Shown one piece after another: positions 32,790 to 40,421 of a stretch of DNA of 64,000 bases; within the stretch, counting starts at the first letter, position 1, and each line of letters opens with the position of its first letter. Position numbers and translations under genes: made by a program. The stretch is taken from NCBI RefSeq assembly GCF_014651075.1, contig NZ_BMWE01000008.1, positions 1 through 64,000 of the forward strand, written 5' to 3'. This stretch comes from Streptomyces djakartensis. Its GTDB lineage: Bacteria; Actinomycetota; Actinomycetes; Streptomycetales; Streptomycetaceae. The notes beneath the pieces are model-generated. The model made no database searches, was not told the DNA's origin, and saw nothing but the letters and a program-made list of their open reading frames with translations.

Positions 32790-33803
32790 ATGGCACATCA
32801 ATCGGACCCCGGAGATCTGCTGAAGATGGCGGACCTCCTGACACCCGCCGCGATCCGTGCCGCGGCCACCCTCCGCCTGGCGGACCATCTCGGCGCCGGC
32901 ACAGGAGATGTGGCGAAGCTGGCGGAACTCACCGGCACCCGCCCGGACCTGCTGGAACTGCTGCTGCGTCACCTTCGGGCGCAGGGGGTTCTCACGTGCG
33001 ACGACGACGGGGTGTATAGCGTCACCGAACTCGGCGAGAGGCTGCGCGAGGACCATCCGGAGAGCTTGCGGGGCCACTTGACCATGGACGGCCTGCACGG
33101 ACGAGCCGCCCTCGCGCTGGTGAACCTCCTGCACACCGTGCGCACCGGGGAACCGGCCCACGAGACGGTCTTCGGGCGCGGCTACTGGGAGACCGTCAAC
33201 GAGGACCCCGACTTCGTCGAGGCACTGGAACAGAGCGCCACCGGCCAGCAGCTCGGCTGGGGCGCCGAGCTGATCCTCGACAGTTACGACTGGAGCCGGG
33301 TCGGCCGGGTCGTCGACGTGGGAGGCCACAGCGGCACGATCCTGATGGAACTGCTGCGCCGGCACCCTCACTTGAACGGCACGCTGGTCGATCTGAAGAA
33401 CGTCGCCGAGGTCGCCGGACGAAGGTTCGCGGCCGCGGGGCTCGCGGACCGGACCGAGGTGGTGGTGGGCAGCTTCTTCGAACCGCTGCCCGCGGGCGGC
33501 GACGTCTACCTCCTGTCGGCGGTCCTCGCCGACTGGCCGGACGAGCGCGCCACTGCGATCCTGCGCCGCTGCGCCCGAGCGGCGGGCCCCGACGGGAAGG
33601 TGCTGCTGGCCGAGGTGAACCTGCGCGTCCCGCGCGAGATACCCGAGTCGGCGGCCCTTGAGCTGTGGCTGCGCGCCACGATGCCGGCTCCCGTGCGCAG
33701 CGTCGAACAGCTGAAGGCGCTGGCCGCCGCCGCCGGTCTCCGCCTGGTCTGGGAGGGCCCGGCGACATCCGTCCGCTCGATCCTGGAGTTCTCGCCGTGC
33801 TGA
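32790..33803 (+). CDS. SAM-dependent methyltransferase (LxmM-type, N-terminal N,N-dimethylation)
   Basis: 337 residues from ATG 32790 (the frame is open upstream to 32667 but that part overlaps the repeat tail). O-methyltransferase_2 family layout: N-terminal dimerisation winged helix (LLKMADLLTPAAIRAAATLR, GVLTCDDDGVYSVTELG), then the SAM motif VVDVGGHSGTILMELL and LLAEVNLRVP. In class V pathways a methyltransferase of this type installs the N,N-dimethyl group on the first residue. Its stop overlaps the ABC ATPase start. Confidence 0.82.
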   Translation: MAHQSDPGDLLKMADLLTPAAIRAAATLRLADHLGAGTGDVAKLAELTGTRPDLLELLLRHLRAQGVLTCDDDGVYSVTELGERLREDHPESLRGHLTMDGLHGRAALALVNLLHTVRTGEPAHETVFGRGYWETVNEDPDFVEALEQSATGQQLGWGAELILDSYDWSRVGRVVDVGGHSGTILMELLRRHPHLNGTLVDLKNVAEVAGRRFAAAGLADRTEVVVGSFFEPLPAGGDVYLLSAVLADWPDERATAILRRCARAAGPDGKVLLAEVNLRVPREIPESAALELWLRATMPAPVRSVEQLKALAAAAGLRLVWEGPATSVRSILEFSPC

Positions 33804-34684
33804 CTTTCGACGCCGTCGACAAGAGCTTCGGCGGCCGGCGAGTGCTCGACGCTCTCACCTTCGACGTGCGCCCCGGCGAGATCTTCGGGTTCTGCGGCGC
33901 CAACGGGGCCGGCAAGACCACCGCGATGCGGATCGCGCTCGGCGTGCTGGAAGCGGACTCCGGCTCGGTCCGCTTCAACGGCGCCGATGTCGACGCGCAC
34001 TCCCGGCGGCGCTTCGGATACATGCCGGAGGAACGGGGCCTCTACGCCAAGATGACCCCCCTCGACCAGCTGGTCCACTTCGCGCGGCTGAGTGGCATCC
34101 CGCGCCGGGAGGCTGCTCGGCGGGCCGCCGAGTGGCTCGAGCGGCTGGGCGTGGTGGCCGGTCCCAGGGACGCCCTGGAGAAGCTGTCCCTCGGCAACCA
34201 GCAGAAGGTCCAGCTGATCGCCGCCCTGATCCACGACCCGGCCGTACTGGTCCTCGACGAACCGTTCTCGGGACTGGACCCGGTGGCCGTGGACGCCATG
34301 GCGGAGGTGCTGCTGCAGTCCGCCCGCGAAGGAGTGCCGGTCGTCTTCTCCAGCCACCAGCTGGAACTGGTGGAACGGCTGTGCGACCGGGTCGGGATCC
34401 TGCGCGGCGGACGCCTGGTCGCCGAGGGCACCGTGGACGAGCTGCGTCGCGCCGCCGATCCCGGCCGGCCGCGTCTTTCGGTGACGGACGTACCCCCGCG
34501 GTGGGCCGACGCCCTTCAGGGCGCCCGGGTGCTGGCCGAGGAGGACGGCGTCGTCACCCTGGAGCTGGAGTCCGACCGTGCGGCGCAGGCTGCCCTGGCC
34601 GCGGCGCAGTCCGCGGGCCGGGTGGAGTCCTTCGGCCGGCACGAGCCCGCACTGGCCGACATCTTCCGGGAGGCGGTGGCATGA
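33797..34684 (+). CDS. ABC transporter ATP-binding protein (NatA-like)
   Basis: 295 residues from GTG 33797, overlapping the methyltransferase by seven bases. Walker A GANGAGKTTAMRI, signature LSLGNQQKVQLIAAL, Walker B VLVLDEPFSGLDP, and switch His in FSSHQLELV. Single nucleotide-binding domain, partner of the next gene. NatAB-like pairs next to lanthipeptide genes often confer export or self-resistance. Confidence 0.87.
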   Translation: MLTFDAVDKSFGGRRVLDALTFDVRPGEIFGFCGANGAGKTTAMRIALGVLEADSGSVRFNGADVDAHSRRRFGYMPEERGLYAKMTPLDQLVHFARLSGIPRREAARRAAEWLERLGVVAGPRDALEKLSLGNQQKVQLIAALIHDPAVLVLDEPFSGLDPVAVDAMAEVLLQSAREGVPVVFSSHQLELVERLCDRVGILRGGRLVAEGTVDELRRAADPGRPRLSVTDVPPRWADALQGARVLAEEDGVVTLELESDRAAQAALAAAQSAGRVESFGRHEPALADIFREAVA

Positions 34685-35859
34685 ACCGCGACCAGCGTAC
34701 GGACCTGGCGCTCATCAGGATCGTCGCGGCCCGTGAGGTCACCCGGCAGCTGCGCAACAAGGCCTTCTGGGCATCGGTGATCGTGACCGCCGCGATGCTG
34801 TGCCTGTCGTTCTCGCTGACCGATGTACTCAAGGGCGACGGGGAGAGCCCTCCGGCCGTGGGCGTCGTCGGTGAGGGGAGCACGGTCGCCGCGGCGCTGC
34901 GCCCCCAGGTCACGGTCGAGAAGTACACGGACACCGGCACCGCCCGGACGGCCCTTCGGGACGAGGCGGTCGATGCCGTGGTGCTGCGGGACGGCGGTGT
35001 ACTGGTCCTGCGGAACCTGTCGGCCGAACTGGGCCGTACGATCCAGCAGGCCCAGCAGACGGCAGAGCAGGTCGAAAGGCTCAAGGAGCTCGGCGCGGCG
35101 CGGGAGGAGACCGAGCGGGCGATCGTACCGCCGGCGCTCAGGGTCAGCGCCCTCGACGCGGACGCCGGCGTGGTCCAGGAACGGACGATGACCGCGGGGA
35201 TCGGGGTGTTCCTGCTTTTCACCCTGATGCTCATATCGGGGCTGGGCATCGCCCAGGGAGTCGCCGAGGAGAAGTCCAGCCGCATCGTCGAGGTGCTGCT
35301 GGCGAAGGTCCGGGCCTGGCACCTGCTCGCCGGCAAGATCGTCGGCCTTGGTGCGGCCGCGCTGGTGCAGATCGTGCTGATGATGACGGCCGTGCTGACG
35401 GCGGCCATCGGCTTCGGAGTGCTGAAGGCCCCGCTGAACGCCGTCGGTACCGCCGCCAACCTGCTGCTGTGGTTCGTACCGGGCTACGTCCTGTTCGTGA
35501 CCCTCTACGCGGTGGCCGGTGCGCTGGTCTCCCGCCAGGAGGACGTAAACCACGTCATAGGGCCGGTGAACATGCTGCAGATGCTGAGCCTGGCGGGCCC
35601 GGCGCTGGCGGTGCGGCCCGCCCCGGACGACGCGCTGCTGACCGTCGTCTCGATGACACCCGGCCTGTCCTGGGCCGCGATGCCGATGCGCATGGCGGTC
35701 ACCGAGGTGCCGTGGTGGCAGGCGCTCGCCGCCTTCGCGCTGATGCTGCTGGCGATCGCCGCACTGGTGAGGTTCGGCGGCCGGATCTACCGCGGCGGAC
35801 TGCTCAGGTACGGCGGGATCGTCAAGGTCGGAGAGGCTCTGCGCGGTGCAGCACACTGA
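34681..35859 (+). CDS. ABC-2 permease (NatB-like)
   Basis: 392 residues, coupled to the ATPase (ATGA). One N-terminal membrane segment (FWASVIVTAAMLCLSFSL), a ~130-residue extracytoplasmic region with a Gln/Glu-rich predicted helix, then five to six C-terminal segments (GVFLLFTLMLISGLG, FVPGYVLFVTLYAVAGALV). NatB architecture. Forms the membrane half of the transporter encoded with 33797-34684. Confidence 0.85.
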   Translation: MNRDQRTDLALIRIVAAREVTRQLRNKAFWASVIVTAAMLCLSFSLTDVLKGDGESPPAVGVVGEGSTVAAALRPQVTVEKYTDTGTARTALRDEAVDAVVLRDGGVLVLRNLSAELGRTIQQAQQTAEQVERLKELGAAREETERAIVPPALRVSALDADAGVVQERTMTAGIGVFLLFTLMLISGLGIAQGVAEEKSSRIVEVLLAKVRAWHLLAGKIVGLGAAALVQIVLMMTAVLTAAIGFGVLKAPLNAVGTAANLLLWFVPGYVLFVTLYAVAGALVSRQEDVNHVIGPVNMLQMLSLAGPALAVRPAPDDALLTVVSMTPGLSWAAMPMRMAVTEVPWWQALAAFALMLLAIAALVRFGGRIYRGGLLRYGGIVKVGEALRGAAH

Positions 35860-35890
35860 ACGACCCGTCCAGGAGGGGGAGTCGGGCACG

Positions 35891-37705
35891 ATGAAGGCAA
35901 CGACGAGCACGGACGCGGCGACCGCCGCGCCCGCGGCCGGAGGCACGGGCGCCGAGGAGTCGCAGCAGCTGCGTGTCCTGCGTGAACTCACCCGTGGCAG
36001 GGCGGCGCAGACCTGCGCCGTCGCCCTGCTCGCACTGGTCTCCGCGGCGGCCACGCTGGCCCTGCCGATGGTGGTGGGCAGACTGCTGGCCGTCATCCAG
36101 CGCGGCGACAGTCCGACCTGGTGGGTCGTGGCGATGGTCGGGGCGGGTCTGGGTTCGGCCGCCGCCGGGGCACTGGCCGCCTATCTGCTGGGGCTGATGG
36201 GCCGGGAACTCATCCGCGGACTGCGCGTGCGCACCATGCGGCACTCGCTGGAACTGCGGCTGCAGGACAGCCGGACCGAAGGGTCCGGCAATCTGGTGGC
36301 ACGGCTGACCGCGGACGCGGCCATGGTCAAGAACCTGGTCGACATCGGCCCCATCCAGCTGCCGATGGCCGGCATCACGGTACTGGGCACGCTGGTCATC
36401 ATGGGCCTGCTCGACTGGGTCCTGCTGTCGATCACGGTGCTGGCCTTCGTGGTGGCCGTGGGGCTCATCGCCCTGGTCGTCAGGGGCCTGCGCCGCCGGT
36501 ACACGGCCGTCCAGGGCGAGATCGGGGCGCTCGCGCAGCAATTCGTCGCCGCCCTGGACTCGCTGACCATCATCAAGGCCTGCCGGGCCGAGAGGATCGT
36601 CGGCGACCGGCTCGCCGCTCGCGCCGGCGAGGTGGCGCGGCTGGAGACCGGCGCGGCCCGGATGGAATCCCTGATGGTCCCGATCATCAACCTCGGTCAG
36701 CAGATCGCCCTGGTCAGCGTGGTCATCGGTGGCGGCAGCCGGATGCTCGACGGCCATCTGCCACTGGCCGACTTCATCTCCTTCCTGCTGTACCTGCTGC
36801 AGCTCACCGCACCGCTGATCATGGCGGCGTCCGGTGTGAGCGGTCTGCAGATGGGACTTGTGGCCCGCAAGCGGTTCGAAGCGCTGTTCGCCCTGCCGAC
36901 GGAGACGGCGGCACGGGCCGCCACGGTACCGCCGGGGCGCGTCCCCACGTCCCCCGAGGACGACGCCCCCACGGCCGTACGCTTCGAGGACGTCGTGTTC
37001 GCCTACGACGGTCACCCCGTGCTGCGGAACGTGGATCTGACGGTCCCGCCGCACGGTCTCACCGCCCTGGTCGGACTCTCCGGATCGGGCAAGACCACGG
37101 CCCTGGGCCTGGTCGAGGGCTTCATGGAGCCGGACTCGGGGCGCATCGAGGTGCTGGGCCGTCCCCTGGCGGACTGGCCGCTGGACGAACTGCGTTCCCG
37201 GATCGCCTATGTCGACCAGTCCAGCACGCTGCTGCAGGACACCGTCCGGGAAAACCTGCTGCTCGGCCGGACGGACGAGCCGTCCGACGCGGACCTGATG
37301 GCGGCCCTCGACCGGGTCGGCCTGGCGGAGGAGATCCGGCGGCTGCCCCAGGGGCTGGACACGGTCCTGGGAGGCGCGGCCGATCTCTCCGGCGGCCAGC
37401 GCCAGCGGCTCGCGCTGGCCCGAGCGGTACTGGCCGACGCCCGGCTGGTGCTCCTCGACGAGCCCTCCTCACACCTGGACTCGGTGAACGAGCGGAAACT
37501 TCGGGACGTGGTGGACGAACTGGCCGTGGACCGCGCCGTGCTGGTCGTCGCCCACCGCATCTCCACGGTCCAGCACGCCGACCGCGTGATCGTGCTGGAC
37601 GCCGGCCGGGTGGTGGACCAGGGCACGCACATGAACCTCCTCGACCGGTGCCCCGACTACGCCGACCTGGTGAGCGGGCAGGTCCTCAGCACCGTCTCCC
37701 GATGA
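35891..37705 (+). CDS. ABC exporter, fused membrane/ATPase (lanthipeptide export candidate)
   Basis: 604 residues from ATG 35891 (AGGAGGGGGA about 10 bases upstream; GTG 35846 is possible). Six membrane segments (~45-320) then ATPase: Walker A GLSGSGKTTALGL, signature LSGGQRQRLALARAVL, Walker B LVLLDEPSSHLD. No N-terminal C39 peptidase domain, so it does not cleave the leader itself; the M16 peptidase downstream may do so. Likely exporter of the modified peptides, acting as a homodimer. Confidence 0.87.
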   Translation: MKATTSTDAATAAPAAGGTGAEESQQLRVLRELTRGRAAQTCAVALLALVSAAATLALPMVVGRLLAVIQRGDSPTWWVVAMVGAGLGSAAAGALAAYLLGLMGRELIRGLRVRTMRHSLELRLQDSRTEGSGNLVARLTADAAMVKNLVDIGPIQLPMAGITVLGTLVIMGLLDWVLLSITVLAFVVAVGLIALVVRGLRRRYTAVQGEIGALAQQFVAALDSLTIIKACRAERIVGDRLAARAGEVARLETGAARMESLMVPIINLGQQIALVSVVIGGGSRMLDGHLPLADFISFLLYLLQLTAPLIMAASGVSGLQMGLVARKRFEALFALPTETAARAATVPPGRVPTSPEDDAPTAVRFEDVVFAYDGHPVLRNVDLTVPPHGLTALVGLSGSGKTTALGLVEGFMEPDSGRIEVLGRPLADWPLDELRSRIAYVDQSSTLLQDTVRENLLLGRTDEPSDADLMAALDRVGLAEEIRRLPQGLDTVLGGAADLSGGQRQRLALARAVLADARLVLLDEPSSHLDSVNERKLRDVVDELAVDRAVLVVAHRISTVQHADRVIVLDAGRVVDQGTHMNLLDRCPDYADLVSGQVLSTVSR

Positions 37706-37749
37706 CCGCGGCCAGGAGCCGACCGTACGACCAGGCCAGGAGCCGTCCC

Positions 37750-38727
37750 ATGACCGACCGGACCGACAGCGTGTACTCCGTACTCATGCCCTTCGCGCCG
37801 CCGCGGCCCGAACAGATCCTGCCGTTCGCCGCGCTCACCCAGTGGAGCGGCGCGCACCGCCTGTGGCAGGGCCAGGCCATGCTCAACCAGCCGCACCAGG
37901 CCTTCGCCTACGCCGCCGCGTCCGGCTTCCGGGTTCCGGTGGGACTCGGCGTGACGCTCATGCCGTTCACCCACCCTTACGAGGCGGCGCTCCAGGCCCA
38001 GTCGCTGGCGGCGGCGACCGGGCATTCCGTGGTGGCGGGCTTCGGACCGGGCGCGGCGGTGCTCCAGCGCAGCATGTGCGGAGCCCCTTACCGCAGCCCG
38101 CTCGCCGCGTCACGCGAGTACCTCACCGCCGTGCGCGGCTTGCTCGACGGCGAGTCGGTCGAGCAGGACGGCACGTACTTCACCTGCCACGGAAAACTGC
38201 TCCCCGTGCCGCGGCCGCCCATCGAGGTGGGCCTGGGTGTGCTGCGTCCCGGGATGGCACGGCTGGCGGGCGAAGTGGCCGACACGGCCATCACCTGGCT
38301 CACCCCCGCAGCCTATCTGCGCGACACCATCGTGCCCGCGCTGCGCGAGGGTGCCGAGGCGGCGGGACGCCCGGTCCCGCGCCTGGTCTCCATCGTGCCC
38401 GTGGCCCTGGCGGAAGCGGACCGCGACCCGGCGGCCCTTGCGCTGGCGAGCAACATCGGCCACCTCCGGCTGCCGCACTACGTCGACATGCTCCGCCGCT
38501 CCGGCATCCGCACCGACACTTCCGATCCGGCTGCGGGTGCGGCCGCTCTGGTCGAGGGACGGGCCTTCCTCTACGGGGAGCCCAAGGTGCTCGCCGAGGA
38601 GTTCGCGGCGTACCGGGAGGCGGGGGTCGACGAGATCGTGCTCAACGTGACCGGTGTGAACGGCATGTACGGCAGCCGGACCGCGCTGCGGGAGCTGGAG
38701 ACCGTCCTCGCCGAGGTGACGTCATGA
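37750..38727 (+). CDS. LLM-class F420H2-dependent reductase (LxmJ-type, Dha to D-Ala)
   Basis: 325 residues from ATG 37750, chosen for the AGGAG seven bases upstream; an ATG at 37702 that overlaps the previous stop would add 16 residues. Luciferase-like fold: MLNQPHQAFAYAAASG, FRVPVGLGVTLMP, LEVGLGVLRPGMARLAGEVA-like segment. In lexapeptide and related lanthipeptides an F420H2-dependent enzyme of this class reduces dehydroalanine to D-Ala. The Ser/Ala-rich cores offer many Dha sites. F420 would come from the pathway that includes fbiC in this window. Confidence 0.8.
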   Translation: MTDRTDSVYSVLMPFAPPRPEQILPFAALTQWSGAHRLWQGQAMLNQPHQAFAYAAASGFRVPVGLGVTLMPFTHPYEAALQAQSLAAATGHSVVAGFGPGAAVLQRSMCGAPYRSPLAASREYLTAVRGLLDGESVEQDGTYFTCHGKLLPVPRPPIEVGLGVLRPGMARLAGEVADTAITWLTPAAYLRDTIVPALREGAEAAGRPVPRLVSIVPVALAEADRDPAALALASNIGHLRLPHYVDMLRRSGIRTDTSDPAAGAAALVEGRAFLYGEPKVLAEEFAAYREAGVDEIVLNVTGVNGMYGSRTALRELETVLAEVTS

Positions 38728-39404
38728 CGCACAGCCGCCTTCCGGGGACCGCGGTGCCGGACGCGCAGGCGCCCGAGCTGCGCGTCGAGCGGCTGCTGGT
38801 GGTCACCGCCGGTTCCGCCTTCGCCACCGGGATGCCGTACTGGATCGACTGGCTGCGCCTGTCCTACCCGGAGCTGGCCGTCAAGATGGTGCTCACCGCC
38901 AGCGCCCGGCGGTTCGTCACCCGTCAGGCGCTGGCCGGGCGGCTGCACCGGCACGGTGAGGTGCTGTTCGACGAGTGGCCCGAGGACGAGGGGACGGCCC
39001 GGCACGTCGAACTGGCCGAGTGGGCCCAGGCGGTCGTGGTCTATCCGGCGACCTTCCACTTCACCGCCCGGCTGGCGCTGGGGCTGGCCGACTCGCCCGC
39101 ACTGCTGGCCTGTCACTGCACCCGGGCCCCGGTCGCAGTGGCCCCGGCGCTGCCGCCCGGCGGGCTGGAGAGCGCCGCTTTCCAGACGCACTGGGCTGCG
39201 CTGACCGCCCGCCCCAACGTCGTCCTCGTCCCGCCCCACCCAGGTGTCAGCATGACCACCGGTCGTGCCGACGCGTGGGTCCCACCCCTGTTGCCGGAGG
39301 TCATAGACATGTTGGAGAAGCGCCGCGCCCAGTTGGAGGCGGGCCGTCCGCACCGGGACCCCAGGACCCCGGGTGAGTTCGTCGCTGACCTGGTCCACCC
39401 GTGA
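38724..39404 (+). CDS. HFCD-family flavoprotein decarboxylase (LxmD-type, AviMeCys formation)
   Basis: 226 residues, coupled to the reductase (ATGA). EpiD-like features: LLVVTAGSAFATGMPYWIDW (flavin phosphate loop), EWAQAVVVYPATFHFTARLA where PATFHF stands at the PASANT site, and APALPPGGLESAAFQTH. These flavoproteins oxidatively decarboxylate a C-terminal Cys to an enethiolate, which then closes an Avi(Me)Cys ring. Every precursor here ends in Cys six residues after a Thr, exactly the substrate shape. Confidence 0.82.
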   Translation: MTHSRLPGTAVPDAQAPELRVERLLVVTAGSAFATGMPYWIDWLRLSYPELAVKMVLTASARRFVTRQALAGRLHRHGEVLFDEWPEDEGTARHVELAEWAQAVVVYPATFHFTARLALGLADSPALLACHCTRAPVAVAPALPPGGLESAAFQTHWAALTARPNVVLVPPHPGVSMTTGRADAWVPPLLPEVIDMLEKRRAQLEAGRPHRDPRTPGEFVADLVHP

Positions 39405-40336
39405 GCGATCTGCGAGCGGTCGCGGAGACGACCGCACAGGACCAAGGCCCGCACCAGGACGTTCCGGGGGCCTCCGCGGTCGCCGAGTACGGCACCGATC
39501 TGCTGCGCACGTCCGTGCGCGCCCTGCCCGGTGGCCACGAGTGGATCAGGACCCCCGGCCCGTCGGCGCCCGAGCCGTTCCGGCCCGTCACCGGTCCGGC
39601 GGGCCGTGCGGTGGCGGTGGGCGGCGACGGCGCGGCCCTCCTGACGGTGGGCAGGCCGGTCGGTGAGGGCAGGCTCTACACGGTCGAGGGCGGGGAGTCG
39701 GTCGCGAACCGGCTGCTGTCCGCGGGGCCGTCGCCGCAGTTGCGGGAGCCGCTGCGCGGCCTCGGTCTGGCGCTGCGACGGCTGCACGACGGTGGGCCTC
39801 CGCCGGTGGCGGAGCGGCTCGGCCCGCCTCGGGGCCTGGTACGTCTGGACACCTGGCTGGACGGGCGGGCGCCGGTCCCCCGCGCCGCGTACGTCGGTGT
39901 CCAACTGCGGACGCGACTGGGACCGCGACGCTGGTCCCGTGCCGTCGACTGGAGCCGCGGCATCACCGAGGACACCGACGTGACCCTGGTGCACGGGGCT
40001 CCCGGACTCGGCTCGCTGGTCGCCGGGAGCGGCGTCGGCCCGGACGCCCTGTTGACGGGCGAGGACCTGGCCGTGGCCCCCTGGTACTTCGACCTGGGCT
40101 GGGTTCTGGGTGAACTGGTCGAGCTGAGGTGGCAGTTGGGTGGAGACCAGGAGGGCTGGCAGCTGTTGCTCGAGGCGCTCTTCGACGGCTACGGCCGGGA
40201 CCTCGGCGACGAGTGGAGCCGGGCGGCCGCCCTGCGGATCCTGCTGCACGTCCACGACATCGCCGCCTACGTCGGCTGGCACACCGCGGGGTTCGACCAC
40301 TACGCGACCTTCCTGACGTTCCTTTTCGATCTGTGA
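39401..40336 (+). CDS. LxmX-type cyclisation candidate with degenerate kinase-like C-lobe
   Basis: 311 residues, coupled to the decarboxylase gene (GTGA). Third conserved member of class V loci after the kinase and HopA1 proteins. Parts align by eye with an APH C-lobe: VTLVHGAPGLGSLV where kinases have HGDxxxxN, and LTGEDLAVAPWYFDLGWVLG where they have the metal Asp. The catalytic Asp is replaced (HGAP), so it should not be a kinase. Possible cyclase or scaffold; function inferred from position and lexapeptide LxmX. Confidence 0.62.
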   Translation: MSDLRAVAETTAQDQGPHQDVPGASAVAEYGTDLLRTSVRALPGGHEWIRTPGPSAPEPFRPVTGPAGRAVAVGGDGAALLTVGRPVGEGRLYTVEGGESVANRLLSAGPSPQLREPLRGLGLALRRLHDGGPPPVAERLGPPRGLVRLDTWLDGRAPVPRAAYVGVQLRTRLGPRRWSRAVDWSRGITEDTDVTLVHGAPGLGSLVAGSGVGPDALLTGEDLAVAPWYFDLGWVLGELVELRWQLGGDQEGWQLLLEALFDGYGRDLGDEWSRAAALRILLHVHDIAAYVGWHTAGFDHYATFLTFLFDL

Positions 40337-40421
40337 CCGGCGCGGCCCACCGCCCAGCGGGCCGCGCCGGTTCCCGGACCCTCGACACAACTCCTTGACC
40401 ACGAAGGGGAGACGTACCCTC

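Noticed and set aside
35891..37705. ABC exporter considered as a C39-peptidase exporter (AMS type)
   Set aside because: No N-terminal Cys protease domain; starts directly with membrane segments.
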